A DNA stretch of 64,000 nt from Sweltsa coloradensis (GCA_024449915.1 JAMZAV010000008.1:682001-746000), one strand, 5' to 3'. Positions 21,031 to 32,975 are shown, counted from the first letter of the stretch. Translations and numbers: made by a program. The notes: generated by a model not told the origin, from the sequence alone.

Positions 21031-22880
21031 GAAATTCTAAGGTAGTTCCGAATTGTCCTTGTTGATTCTTGGCGCCGCCCACGGCAGAAATCGTGCCCAA
21101 CTAGTTTGGTCGATGTTTCCAATTAAAACACCGACCTCTATTTAGTCATTGTTCACTCTTTGATGGCGTCGGCGCCGACAGGGTTGACTTGATTTGCTTT
21201 ATATTAAAGTACCTTACTGAAAATAGCTACGTTACGTGTGTGGGTAAACTCTAATTACAATTTTAAAAATATATTTATGTAATAAAGTTTTCGTAATACT
21301 GCTGGTTTATCCGGGACAGAGCCGTTCTTTACACACCCTGCGTCCCGAAAACTTTTAGAAAAGCACTCAAATGTCCCGGATTGCGCGTACGTGGTGAGCT
21401 TACTAGTGCGCATCACCTGGTTTGTGGAACACAACCATCGCCACCGAGTTTTCAAGGTTTCCTTACTCAAACGCCAATGCTCGTATCGAGTCCTGCTCTT
21501 GAAGCTTCCTTATGAACTCCCTGAATGGAATAATAAGTTAACTAGGCGTAATAACAACAATTTGATTAGATAGGCCTACACTTTTATTATGCAGTGATGA
21601 ATTAACCAAGAAAATATTTGAGGAGTAGAAGTTATAATCCAATCTCGTATTCCTCAAATGCGTGTTTTGTGTTGGATTAAAGATTAGTGAATCTTTGGTT
21701 AAATTTTGAGTTACGAACTACAGTAATCGTCCGCGGTGGATAGTACTGATAGAATGAAGGTCCGAAACGATTTGCTTCAAGAAACGAGGGTTCATTCTTA
21801 CTAAATTCGGAACAGGCGCACACATTTTTGCCATGGTTACTAGTTACAGTACCGAATCTCTCACCACTACACATTGACTCACTCTGTAGAGAACTGTTCC
21901 ATGTTCATTTGGAATATCGAACATGGTAGAATATAGTGATTGTAGTTAATCCTATAAATGGTGTTAACTAAGCAAGAGTATAAAACACGTAAAATCTAGC
22001 ATGGCAAGAATAAAGTTGTACCTGTTTATCAGCTTCTGTGGAAAGTTGGTTCTGCCTATCCACCTCTGTGATAAAGCCTCCGTGGTTGAGGCTTGAACCC
22101 GGGACACGTGGGTGCGATCCCCCAGACAAAACACGTGAAGTGAAACGCCACTACGGCAGGCACGCCGCTTCCCACACTCCCGCCGGCGCGCACTCACGCA
22201 CAGGTGTCCACTGTCCACTGACTCACTGGACGCAGCAGAGGTGCATCCGACTGCATTCTCCGCGAGTGCAAGCACCAGCTAGCATAGAAGTAGGCGGGGG
22301 AGGGGGGGGAAGGGGGGCTACCAGCTTGGAGTGAGGGGCATTTCATACAAGTGCATTTTAGATGGACATGAGTGATACAGACGCTTCCAAAGCATTACTT
22401 TTCTGTCCGTCATATCCGTCTGTGCCCGTGTCACGTCTCACGATAAAAACAGAACCCGACGTGCATTATTAGCACGTGTGTTATTTGTTGGCATTGTCCT
22501 CCTTGTCCAAAGATCTTGAAAGTTTTTGGTGGGCTTGGTGGCAAGGGGCATTACGTGCTCGACCACACCACCAATAATATGACTGCATGAACAAGCGACG
22601 AATTGTTTTAATGGTAAGCTTTGTAAACCTGGCGCCGTTGCTAAATAAATAAATAAATCCGTATTTAGAGTCTACCCACTCGGTTGCATAACTGATTTTC
22701 AGTGGGGGACAGTAAACCAAAGCGACCAAGCCAACCCTGTAGGCCCCGACGCAATCGATGAGTGAGCGATAACCAACCAATGATCGATATTTTTAAAAGG
22801 AAATATAGCAATCAGTGGTATGGACAGTGCGAACACCCGCGGATCAACGCCAGAATCAACAAGGCCGATTCAGTACAACT
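21030..22880. other. No gene seen; includes a GC/CpG-rich patch
   Basis: Positions about 22060-22330 are clearly richer in GC and CpG than the surroundings. The patch has a tRNA-like remnant (ggcttgaacccgggacacg) and a G-run (22294-22318). No splice-bounded frame was found. Confidence 0.35.
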
Positions 22881-22889
22881 TTAAATTTA

Positions 22890-22935
22890 TTATGTGCCTC
22901 GTTGCTAGGACGGCTCCAAAGTCACCGTTTACAAA
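22890..22935 (-). repeat. Fragment of the second SINE family
   Basis: The reverse complement carries the gccgtcctagcaacgaggca block seen in the copy at 20850-21030. Confidence 0.6.
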
Positions 22936-22939
22936 TTAA

Positions 22940-23880
22940 AAAAATAGATCGACTATAAAATTATGAATATTTGATTCATTCATAAAACTATATTTTGTTT
23001 GTGTGTAAAGCAAAGTGTACAAAGAGAATACGTTTGTTTTAAACATAGGTTTTCCATATTCTATGCCGATCTGACAATCTGTTCATGAACTACCTCGCTC
23101 TCAGTTTTGCAAGGGAATTCGGTATTTCCCCCTGCTTGATAAGTTAAGTGCAATCAGGTTATAATATTAGTAAAACACTCAAATTTTGAACTTCAACTGG
23201 TTGATCCTAGCCACTGATGGTGAGAGCTAGAGCAAACGTTTGGATAATTGATATCATCTCGGCATCCTCCACAGAACCATAGTCATGATTACTGATTCAC
23301 TGACTCCTGAGCTAGACTCAATTTTCACATTTTTTGCAAACGGTGAGGGGGCTAGAGCCACACCAACATTTAACTGTTAATGATAACACATCGGCACCTT
23401 GCACAGAACTCCATGAAAACACAAAGCTACTTCTTGGAGCAAGTCCTTTGTCAGAATCAGAATCAGAATGCGTTGAGTTAGGTATTACAAATTTACAAAC
23501 CAGTCTCAAAATTATTTTGACTTCGTTTGTATAATATTAAGAATAGTTTGTTGATAATTGCAAAGTAATACAACTCAACACAGTTACGTTGTTATTGTAC
23601 ATCACATCAAATAGTTTCCAATTACTACATAAGTATCACGTTTAGAGGAATTGAGCTTTTATAAACCTTGTCCAACGTCTCATATTGATGGCTCGCTGGT
23701 TCAAGTCTAACGGCGACTCTTGTTCACTTCTTCTATCATCAAGTCAACATCTCGAATATCTGCTGTATTAGAGACGCTCTATAACGAGTGTCCTGACACC
23801 TACTTCTTCCTATTACGAGTGTCTGAGTTCGCCCTTCGAAGACAACTTGAAACAAATAAATGCTCTTTGAAGCGCACATA
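22940..23880. other. No gene seen
   Basis: Unique-looking sequence with short frames only. Opposed frames at 23318-23534 overlap each other and have no family resemblance. Confidence 0.3.
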
Positions 23881-24095
23881 TCAGATTTACTTGGTATGAC
23901 CCTCTTCAGTTGACTATCAAACATTCAAACAAGTTCACGTAGTTGTGTAGGTATGTTTAGAGGACTCAATCCCTAGCACTCGCATTAAAGACTGAAGAGA
24001 ACCCTCAGTAAGGATTACCAGTGGCGAGAATCGAACCCGCCACCTCCCGAATAACAAACAGTCCCAGGTGTTAGGTTACGCATGAGCAGCCTCTG
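23880..24095 (-). repeat. tRNA-derived SINE, reverse copy
   Basis: Read on the minus strand it has cgggttcgattctcgcc, a diverged ttttcctcagtcttt-like block, agggattgagtcctc, and then at its end tgaagagggtcatacc. Block order matches the 2235 copy. Confidence 0.65.
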
Positions 24096-24465
24096 TATAT
24101 TATTAACACTTCAAAACACATTTTAAGAGCAATATTGTTTATTCTGCTGCGAATACATGAGGTATTCGAACCTTCGTCAGATATCATTAAAAAAACAGAA
24201 ATAAGGGGTTATTTTGTTTTAAAAAAGTGGAACAAATTGATAGTGGATTTTCATTTTTTTTTAAACGTTATTTGTTAAACTTTATTGAAAATGTACGCTG
24301 GCTTAGTGGTAAGCAAAATATATCCTGGTTTGCTATTATGTACTGTTGTATATAAAACAAGTCAATAACTAACTGAAGGGACAAGTGTTAAATATATGCA
24401 GGAATGATACAACGTACTATATTAGTCGTTGTGTCAGAGCAACATTGCTGCCCATTTCAAGCGAT

Positions 24466-24700
24466 AGTAACCCCTCCCGCTAAATGTTGTTCCTATAAGT
24501 AACCTTCGTAACCCCTCCCACTACATGCTGTTCCTAGCACTAGTAGCCCTAGTAACCCCTCCCACTACATGCTGTTCCTAGCACTAGTAGCCCTAGTAAC
24601 CCCTCCCACTACATGCTGTTCCTAGCACTAGTAGCCCTAGTAACCCCTCCCACTACATGCTGTTCCTAGCGCTAGTAACCCTTCACGCTACATACTGCTG
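24466..24700 (+). repeat. 44-bp minisatellite, about 5 copies
   Basis: The unit runs from taacccctcccactacatgc through tgttcctagcactagtagcc. Three central copies are nearly identical and the outer ones are diverged. Confidence 0.9.
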
Positions 24701-25590
24701 TATAACATCGTATGTCACATGAGACTCGGACAACACCACACCCCAGGCTACATATCATATTAACAAATTTCAAACAAAAATGAAGCGACACCAGCTATGA
24801 CGCAACCCTAATCTATTTAACTGAATATGTTAACGTAAATTAATTAAAGAGTGGCGGGTATTAGTAATTATCATGCACCTCCCTTAACGACGTTAGGCAT
24901 CAATATCACAATATCAGTTCATGCAATTTAATTGAAAAACTAGCCCGCGGTGTGTTGGTTGTGGGGTCAGCCTGAGTGGCGCATCGAGTGCGTGGGACTC
25001 TCCGTGGGACTCGCTGAGCCGAGCGTCATCCTCTTCGGGGGAGGCTGCGATAAGGGTCATTATAGTCACTCGATTGCACTTTACAAGCCACAAGTTTATT
25101 TAGTGTTGCTTGCCTCTTAGTATCGGGGGATGATATGCATGCAAGTTAGAGCAACGATTGTGCTTTCAAATAAATCAACTCAAATAGAAGCGTTAAGTAA
25201 CAGAAACAATGCTTAAAGTTCAAACACAATAATATCATGTGAACAGGTAACAACTAATTAGTGACTTTGTTTAACATATAGCAGTATTGCCGAGCGAGTG
25301 AATTGTGCATAAACTTTCTGATTATACAATTTCGTATTCCAGATTACGAGGAACAAGGGCCCTCGTCCTTCGGACTAGTTATTAGTATTACGCTTTAACC
25401 CTATACACCCTAATCGCACGAACCACCGAGGAATATTTTTAGAAAACTGATATATTCAGGAAACAGGATAGACGTAAATTATTGTCGATCTTCTTAAAAA
25501 AATTTAAAAAAAGCGAAAGTTTGATTTACTTTTCATGAAAATCCTGCTCGAAGACAATTAATTTCCCACTTTGTGAGACTAGGAAGTTCG
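24700..25590. other. No gene seen
   Basis: About 24820-24960 is AT-rich with several taatta words. The remainder is unassigned. Confidence 0.3.
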
Positions 25591-25593
25591 GAG

Positions 25594-25735
25594 GGGGACG
25601 CTGAATAGCGTCGACTGGAATAACGTCTGCCACCTCGTTTGTACAGGCCTTGCACAAGGAAAGGTCAGGAGGAACAAAGAAAGTACACTACACACGAGGT
25701 GGTCGAAGTTGTTCCAGTCGACGGTATTCAGGCGA
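25594..25735. mobile_element. MITE related to that at 2031-2193
   Basis: The arms ggacgctgaatagcgtcgac and the inverse gtcgacggtattcaggcg pair over about 45 bp. ttcggag/ttcgggg flank it as a possible 7-bp target duplication. It shares the ctgaata and ggaataacg words with the 2031 copy, but the arms have drifted together. Confidence 0.7.
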
Positions 25736-25804
25736 CTCGTTCGGGGGGGGGGGGTCGGAGTGAGATTGTATGAACATTTCTAGCTTCTGCTGAAGAAAAC
25801 CATT

Positions 25805-25885
25805 GTAAAAACTTTCAGTCAAGATTGCCGATGACGGATATCGAACTGACGACTCGTCGGAACTTATGAATGAGCTACCTCTATC
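25805..25885 (-). repeat. Fragment of tRNA-derived SINE
   Basis: The reverse strand shows a diverged head and the block caatcttgactgaaagt, as in the SINE at 2235. Confidence 0.5.
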
Positions 25886-26690
25886 GGTATTTGCCTTCTT
25901 AGTAAAATCAGCTGACTCTTTTAGTGCGGTTCGCCCATAAACTGAAGGAAAAACGTCGATATCATGCAAAGTTGTGGATGGTCACACGAGAAAAAAACAC
26001 AACTAGGGATGTGGAACAGGATTTATTTGAGTGTATACTCAATAAGCATTACATATTTCCCTGTTCTGCTTCAAAGTGGTGGTTCATTTTATCGTGAAAT
26101 ACGCCACATATTCAATATACAGTGGGGCTATAGAAATTCAAACAAGAAGTCGATACTGCGTGAAGACGTATTCTACACATGGCGAAACAAGTTGGTCGAG
26201 ATACTTCGAGAAATCAATATACATCGATTAGACAGACTTCGGTGATCAAGATGATTGCGGCAAATGAAATGACAAGGCCAGTTAAATAATTAATGAGATG
26301 TGGCTTCAATTTTCCCATACGCCTCGGCTCGAAGAGATTGTACAATCTTCGTTCTATTGTGTGCACGGCGGAATGTAGAAACGATTGCTTCAATAATGAC
26401 TGTGCTAGGATAATGCGCTGCATTGCGAGCTACAAGGTTCATTGAAAAGCTTTCTATTAGCATTACTACTCCATCTTGTTAAGTTTGTATGTGAACATAT
26501 TTAATTTGCACACACGGGATTTACATTCTGTTGCAAATAAAAGAATAGTAAAAATAATCCTTCCAAGCAGATATATTTGTTCAACATAAAAGCACCACCT
26601 AGCTGAACTTCCGTCCGTCCGTCCGTCTGTGCTAATGCCACGTCTGACTCACGATAAAAACCTAACACGTCGTCCCTTTTATAGCATTGT
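25885..26690. other. No gene seen
   Basis: Convergent short frames near 25964-26423 have no family resemblance. The cgtccgtccgtc run at 26610 is a short repeat. Confidence 0.3.
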
Positions 26691-26930
26691 CCTAAGGTAA
26701 ATACAGTGGTGACCGTGTGGGTAAGGGGAAAGTGGCTAGCTCACTCGAGAATTTGAAAATTCATGACCCGGCACCTCCACCACTTTTGAATGTGAGAACA
26801 CACGACGAAAATTGACAAAACCCACCGACTGCAAAACGATCAACGCGAGATATTTTATTTTTGGGTCCTTCTTCGACGATCTGTTGGTTAAGAAGCTTCG
26901 CTCTCTCTTTTAGGTATGTCTACTTGTGCT
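26690..26930 (+). repeat. Dispersed repeat carrying cccggcacctccacc
   Basis: The blocks ggtgaccgtgtgggtaagg, cccggcacctccaccactt and ttaagaagcttcgctctctc recur in diverged form at 36775-37020, and the last block also at 42400-42460. Confidence 0.5.
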
Positions 26931-27359
26931 ATTAATAATAATTAGCGCGTTATTTGTAACTATTCGGTGACGGCAGGCCATTTCCTTATCGGTCCGTATT
27001 TAATTGCCAATACCATCTTTATTTAAACATTTGAGTACATTAATTTGAGGATCACAAAAATTACGTAAAACGCACAAGGGATTTTTTAAAATTAATATTC
27101 ATTAGACGAGGGAGCGAAACGACTTTGTCCGAAGTAGTGATAATCACGAAGATTCCGCGTTGAGAGGTAATGGACAAAATGATAATATGGATGCAAATAA
27201 CAATGATTGTGTAACATAATATGGGTGAAAGCAGCAAGCTGACTCTGTGAATCAGTATATAAAACGTGTTTTGTGGACATATTTGATAATCAGTAATGAA
27301 GGAATATTCAGGAGTGTTTTAAAGGGAATGGAATGGAAAGATAATGAGATATATGGCAG

Positions 27360-27659
27360 TAAAATATTACATGAAGAAATATTTTTTTAAAAAAAACAAC
27401 GCTCATACTTAAATGAACTAAAAAGTAAAAAATAAATTTTTGCCTTATTTGGAAAATAAAAGCGTTGGGCGCTTTCCTTCCATGAAGCTCTCCCTTCCAT
27501 GAACAACAAAATTCTGTAATCAATGTCAATACCGTAAGCGCCAAACGCTTTTTTTCGAGTAAGGCAAAAACTTGTTGGGCGAAACAATTTTTTTTTTACT
27601 TTTTAGTACCGGTACATTTAAATATGAGCGTTGTTTAAAAAAAATCATGTAATATTTTA
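27360..27659. mobile_element. Foldback MITE
   Basis: Left arm 27360-27480 (taaaatattacatga, caacgctcatacttaaatg, taaaaagtaaaaaa, tttttgcctta) is inverted at 27535-27659. Arms of about 120 bp flank a short spacer. There is no coding capacity. Confidence 0.75.
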
Positions 27660-27798
27660 TTTTATACTTTTTAGTCTTAACGAATGTTGGAATCGAATAT
27701 GTGCTCACTGGACGTGTCCGAATTTCTGCATCTGGTTGGCCCATCCTCACTATAGCTGTGACCTATTTCCCATATGAAGCTATGTTTGTTTGATTAAT

Positions 27799-27945
27799 TA
27801 ATTATGATGAATTAATTGATTAACTATAGTGAATGTGATAAATTGATTCATGTATTGTTACCAAGAATATACGTCTGTGTGAAAAATTTCAGCTCGATTG
27901 GACATTGGGAAGTGGGTAAAATACCGATTCCCATATAAAACTCTA
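27799..27945 (+). repeat. Direct repeat flanking Helitron-like copy e (left)
   Basis: The segment starts aattatgatgaattaatt and includes gtgtgaaaaatttcagctcg and agtgggtaaaata. It matches 28563-28700 with modest divergence. Confidence 0.7.
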
Positions 27946-27953
27946 ATTATTAA

Positions 27954-28568
27954 CTAGAAGCTTCGCAAACGCTTTTTCAGGCCTTGTTGATAAGCTGTTT
28001 TTTCAACGAAAAAGTGGTAAAATTGCGATTTCATAAGACATTATTTTTCGATTGCGCGGGGTCACTTTAAACAAAATATCTAAATTTATAAAATTATATG
28101 CTTTCCTTTAAAATATCATTACAATCGGATAAAGCACGTAAGTGTTATAAGTCCAAGAATTTTTTTCCAAACGAAAAATGCGTAAAATTGCGATTTTTAT
28201 AAGAAATTATTTTTCGATTGCGCTCAAATTTCACAGGAATATATTAATTCATAAAATTAAAGATTTGTGAAAAAATCATAACAATCGGATAAAGCGTGTA
28301 AATGTTATAAGTCGAAGAAATTTTTTTTAAATCGAAAAATATCGTAAAATTGCGATTATACTGAGAAATAATTTTTCGATTGCGCTCAAAAACGTGGCAG
28401 TTCTAAGTTTAAAGATTTCAAAGGCTTCCATAAAATTTCATCTCCATTGGAATATCGGTTTAGCCGGAATCGTGTGGACAACACACACACACACACAAAC
28501 AAAAAAAAACATTCCGGATTTTTTTCTCCAGTGTAGTGAAATGGAATCTTCGCTTCGCTCATCCAATT
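27954..28568 (-). mobile_element. Helitron-like element, copy e
   Basis: It begins ctagaagcttcgcaaacgct and ends tcttcgcttcgctcatccaa. Inside are about three diverged tandem copies of a segment with tgcgattt..ataagaaatt, ttttcgattgcgctcaaa and caatcggataaagc. Confidence 0.65.
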
Positions 28569-28700
28569 ATGATGAATTAATCAATTAATTAGTGAATCTG
28601 TTAATTGATTCATCTATTGTCATCAAGGATACGTATGTGTGAAAAATTTCAGCTCGATTGGTCGATTGGACATTGAGAAGTGGGTGAAATATCGATTGTA
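28563..28700 (+). repeat. Direct repeat flanking Helitron-like copy e (right)
   Basis: Counterpart of 27799-27945. It runs on into a GACA microsatellite that the left copy lacks. Confidence 0.7.
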
Positions 28701-28710
28701 AGATTCCGTC

Positions 28711-28890
<180 letters not shown>

Positions 28891-28974
28891 GAGATAGACA
28901 GCACCATGAAGCGAATATAGCGTTGTAAAGAGGAGATACTGAACAAAGAGTGGGAGGCGAGTCTATTGTATCAA

Positions 28975-29415
28975 ATATCTTATTTATTTGTTTGTTTGTT
29001 TGTTTCCATGTTACAAAAATAGTACATTGGTTATACAAAAGATACAACAATGTTTATGGACAGTCAAAAAAAACAATAAAAGCGACTAAAACATCATATA
29101 CTCCTCGAATGAATAAAAAGAGTGCTTACGTAAAAAGAGTTTCACTTCTCTATTAAATGCTCTATTTTATGAATAGACTTAATATAATAAATATGTTAAT
29201 TTGTTGTAAAGATTAATACCAGCACATCTTGCTTCCTTTTCAAACAATTAGCACTATTATGTTGATGGGTTGGAAGGTAGCCTCGTCTGGTACTGTATTT
29301 GTGATTAGTAAAATCACTAACAATGTCCTTAAGATTACTTTTAATTGACTTCAATTGTTCTAAAATATAAATACAGGGAAAGGTTAAAATGTCGTTATGT
29401 TTAAAAATCTTCTAA
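28975..29415 (-). pseudogene. LINE reverse transcriptase 3' end, minus strand
   Basis: The minus strand encodes ILTFPCIYILEQLKSIKSN and then FTNHKYSTRRGYLPTHQH, the conserved post-RT 'Y.TR' block of Jockey/CR1-type elements. The element's end at low coordinates is a repeated caaa/taaa tail (28977-29003 in reverse). It is 5'-truncated with shifts. A second copy lies at 38200-38640. Confidence 0.75.
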
Positions 29416-29431
29416 TCTTATACATTTAAAG

Positions 29432-29593
29432 ATGTGGGTTGAGGTTGAGTGCCCCCACGCCATGCACGCTAGTATATACGGCACGCTTCCCATCTCAATC
29501 CCATGCAAGAGCAAGTACGGAGGCAAAGATCCGGAGAAGTTCGGTGTGTACGGATTACAGTACTTTACAAGAGTAAAACAGTTGCCAAACTAA
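29432..29593 (+). CDS. Orphan exon-like open segment, unknown product
   Basis: A GC-richer island in AT-rich DNA reads from ATG at 29432 for 53 codons to TAA. It includes VECPHAMHASIYGTLPIS, then IPCKSKYGGKDPEKFG. A possible donor (ttcg|gtgtgta) at 29544 would give a 112-nt exon, and ttaaag just before the ATG could be an acceptor. No partner exon was found and I do not recognise a family. The ordered residues AS[VI]..., PC and GKD also occur in exon 3 of the peptide gene, which may be chance. It could be an internal exon of a gene extending outside, or a decayed paralogue. Confidence 0.35.
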   Translation: MWVEVECPHAMHASIYGTLPISIPCKSKYGGKDPEKFGVYGLQYFTRVKQLPN

Positions 29594-31103
29594 TTAAATT
29601 AAAACTTTTAAAACTTTGCATACCTATTCCGTAGGAACTTAGCTGGCTTTATCACTGCAACTGTAGGGAGACTGTTTCCTACACTCTCTCGAATCCAAGT
29701 GACTGCGCCGTGCTTTTAACACCTCCCGTACATGTAAATGTCTCCAACAAGCAGATATCATACAGAGCTACTTCAATACACAGTCGAAATGCTTGTCCAT
29801 GTTTACGTCATAAAAATGATTTCGTGTATTCTTTCATACATTCATTCTTTCATCTTATATTATTAAACTCGTCATATTAAACTGGTTTCAAATCAAAACA
29901 AATTGCTCTCGTTTAAAGGTCTGTAATAATCGCATTTCAAGCATTTTTTCTTAAAAGAAATAAAGGCACAACCTCGAGGCACTGCAATCCCTGTTTGTGC
30001 GCTTTAATTGAGTTTCCACATTCCTATTTCGGCTCGCTCAAACCGTCTAAAATTATATAAATAACGGATTTGAAAGAAATGGAATTGTGAGGGTTCGTTT
30101 TCTTGTTCGGCTCGGGGCTACGGCTTGGAGACAGATAGATTGATTCGCGAGGCTTTTCGCAGTTGGTTGCGGCTTTTATGATCAAATTGTGATATGTGAG
30201 TTTCGGCCGGCAGACGAAATCACAGTCGGGACTGCCGGCAAGTTTGTGTGTTACACTGATGCCATTGTGTTCAAAAGATTTATATTCCCCGAGTCATCTT
30301 TAACATTTATCAAATACATCTTTCTGCATCCACAAAGCATCTGATTTGCTTGAAACTGTTGCAAAGATTTTAAACTAAACAGTAATAAGCCTAGATATCA
30401 GCCGAAAAATGTATCAACTTACATATTATTTTAGATTATTTAGCCAATTACAAAATCATCAAAGTCGATTCCTCATTTAGCTGTTTTTTTAAATCATCTT
30501 TAGACAAGGGTTCTTGAAAGTTAAAAGTGACATGTTTTAGACATCACTGCTGTCAGTCAGCAAGCCAATTCAGTTCAAGAGACCCTTAACCTCAAATACC
30601 TAGCGATACTATAAAAAGGGACAATGTACTGCCACTGGGCAGGCTTGCAACAAACAATCTAATATCCGGTATTCCACCACTATTATTTGACACTAAAGGT
30701 GTGCAAGTACTGTTTTAATCACATTGTTTTACCTGAGTGGTCACTCCACGAGAACTATTGTCGAGTGATATCTTTTGTCTTATTTCCCTTTTCCTCAATT
30801 AAAATATAATTAGTTAAATTTTTAAATGGCATTTGAAATTTCTTAGTTGATAATATTTCAATTATAAAATTTGTCAAAAATGAATTTGCTTCGTTTTTAA
30901 CGCAAAGTTTAATTAAATCTTAGCTCCTAATTCACTTTAAACTCTAAAATAATTCAACTGTAAATAATAATGTAATCAGCCACACAAATATATTTTATTT
31001 TATTAACTTACGTCTATCCTATTCAGTTATAAAAACTGATTTACAAAGGAAGACAAGAAAATTAATCTAATTACATAGATGCAGACACGACAATAAATTA
31101 CAT
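29594..31103. other. No gene seen; possible regulatory DNA
   Basis: About 29900-30260 is complex unique sequence with inverted ccggca words (gccggcagac, ctgccggcaa). A SINE-tail-like fragment lies near 30640. Confidence 0.3.
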
Positions 31104-31710
31104 TTAAGGCTATTCGACCGCGTTTTTCTATTTTTAAATATAGCTATTCAAGTCAAAATAGTGAATGCTTTGCAAACCTGTATTTTTGAAATACAAACTA
31201 TTTTTTTCAAATTTTAATGATCCGTGTACACGGCCATATACCATCTCAAAATAGTCAAACTTCAATTCGCCAAGGGCACCCATTCAAACCTAGGGTGTTA
31301 TGCTCTTGGACATTCTTTCAACTGATTTTTCTATGGACGACTGAAAGAAACAGATTATTCTTAACAATTGCTATTTCGACATTTATAGTCGTTGGCAATA
31401 TTTTTGACCGATTGTTTACCGCCAACGAGAAAAAATTCGCAGGAAGTACAATTGTTTTAAAAATCTTTTTCTCTCAGTCAGACTATAGAAAACCAGTTTA
31501 AAATGAATGTCATAAAGTCACACACATACTTGAATTTGTCCTGCGAATTGTGTTTAAGTTTGAATTATTTGAGCGTCTGATATTTGCCTTTACCGCATAA
31601 GAAAAATTTGAAAAAAAAGTATTTTATTTTCTATAAATACAGTTTCAAACCAACCTATTTATAGAACTGGTAATATTTTGAAAATAGAAAACGCAGGTCG
31701 AATAACTTAA
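31104..31710. mobile_element. TTAA-flanked (piggyBac-type) nonautonomous element
   Basis: TTAA (31104) then ggctattcgaccgcgttttt at the left faces, in inverse, aaaacgcaggtcgaataac then TTAA (31707). The inverted termini are about 27 bp and the interior is AT-rich without transposase. The first bases, ggctatt, are the same as those of the palindrome at 40513. Confidence 0.75.
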
Positions 31711-31728
31711 GTAAATATTTGCAATAGT

Positions 31729-32193
31729 AATTGGATGAGCTTAGCGAGCGTAGCGAGCGAAGCGAAGATTCCATTTCAATACACTGGAGAAAAAAATCCG
31801 GAATGTTTTTTTTTTGTGTGTGTTAGCACGATTCCGGCTAAACCGATACTCCAATTGCAATGGAATTTTGTGGAGGCCTTCGAAATCTCTGAACTTAGAA
31901 CTGCCACGTTTTTGAGCGCAATCGAAAAATTATTTCTCATGAAAATCGCAATTTCACGATTTGTTTTATTTTTAAAACATTTCTTCGACTTATAACACCT
32001 ACATGCTTTATCCGATTGTAATGATTTTTTTACAGAACCTTAATTTTAGGAACTTATATATTCGTGTGAAATTTAAGTGTACGTAATCGAAAAATTATTT
32101 CTTGTGAAAATCGCAATTTTACGCTTTTTTCGTATTTGTACAATTACGTTCATCCAACAACGCGCCTGAAAAAGCGTTTGCGAAGCTTCCTAG
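31729..32193 (+). mobile_element. Helitron-like element, copy f
   Basis: It starts attggatgagcttagcgagc and ends gcgaagcttcctag. It is the shorter subfamily, with one and a part of the internal repeats also found in e and h. Confidence 0.7.
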
Positions 32194-32194
32194 T

Positions 32195-32730
32195 ATTACA
32201 ACAACAATGCATTAAAACTTATACATTAAAGCCTATAACTACTGCATAATTATTATGAATATGGATGTAAATTGCGATTTAATGCCACGAATTTCGCAAG
32301 TGTGAGTGTTTGCGAGTGTGGTTTCCACCCAGCTTCTCGACATAAGTGATACTCTAATCGGTTTAGCGCATTCCGCCGTGCACATTTATTACTGTTACAA
32401 CAAATGTTTCACGCTGTAATTAACGACAGGAATTGGCGAACAGGGATCACTGTGTATTTACCGCTCTCACTCCGCCTGATCCCCCGTGACAACCGAATGT
32501 AGGTAGGTTCATAAACACCTCATTCGCGCAGCCCGCAGGCGGAGACCGAGAACTCTAGACGTATCTATATCTATATCTATGTATTTATTTTAAATGATTT
32601 ACAAAGAAGGACAATAAGTAAAAGAAAGTGCGTAAATGTACACAAAATAAATGTACAATGTATGAAAGTACAATGTTAAATAAGAATAAGACATTATTTT
32701 AGAAAACAATTGTTAAAATGTGTATTTTTT
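32195..32730. other. No gene seen
   Basis: Unique sequence without a coding exon. A short tatatc run lies at 32566-32580. Confidence 0.3.
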
Positions 32731-32975
32731 TATTTACTACAATTTAGAAATTAAGTCCGCCCCAACCGGGATTTGAACCCGGGTCTCCCGCATTCCGGAC
32801 GAGCGTCTTAACCACTAGCCTAGACCATCAGGGCGGGCACATTTTAGTCTCTTCATTTTACATCTGAATGGATGGAACAGTACTGCAACGAATATCTGTT
32901 ACCTTTGAACTGACCATCAAACATTAATTATTGTATTTGGGGCGGACTTTTTTAATTTCTAAATTGTAGTAAATA
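32731..32975 (-). mobile_element. MITE carrying a tRNA-like core
   Basis: The left end tatttactacaatttagaa...gtccgcccca is inverted at 32938-32975 (tggggcggac...gtagtaaata), about 34 bp of near-perfect inverted repeat. Just inside the left end, 32755-32838 on the minus strand is tRNA-like: A-box region tggtctaggctagtgg and a T arm with a perfect 5-bp stem (ccggg/cccgg). The stem gtccgccc doubles as the acceptor stem and as the MITE terminus. Confidence 0.7.
32755..32838 (-). tRNA. tRNA-like sequence within the MITE
   Basis: On the minus strand it reads from gcccgccctgatgg to gttggggcggac, with the B box ggttcaaatcc intact. The anticodon stem pairs poorly; the best loop gtccgga would give CCG. 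It is probably not a working tRNA. Confidence 0.4.

Noticed and set aside
25964..26423. Convergent frames of 93 and 69 codons
   Set aside because: They overlap on opposite strands and neither has a recognised motif or splice context.
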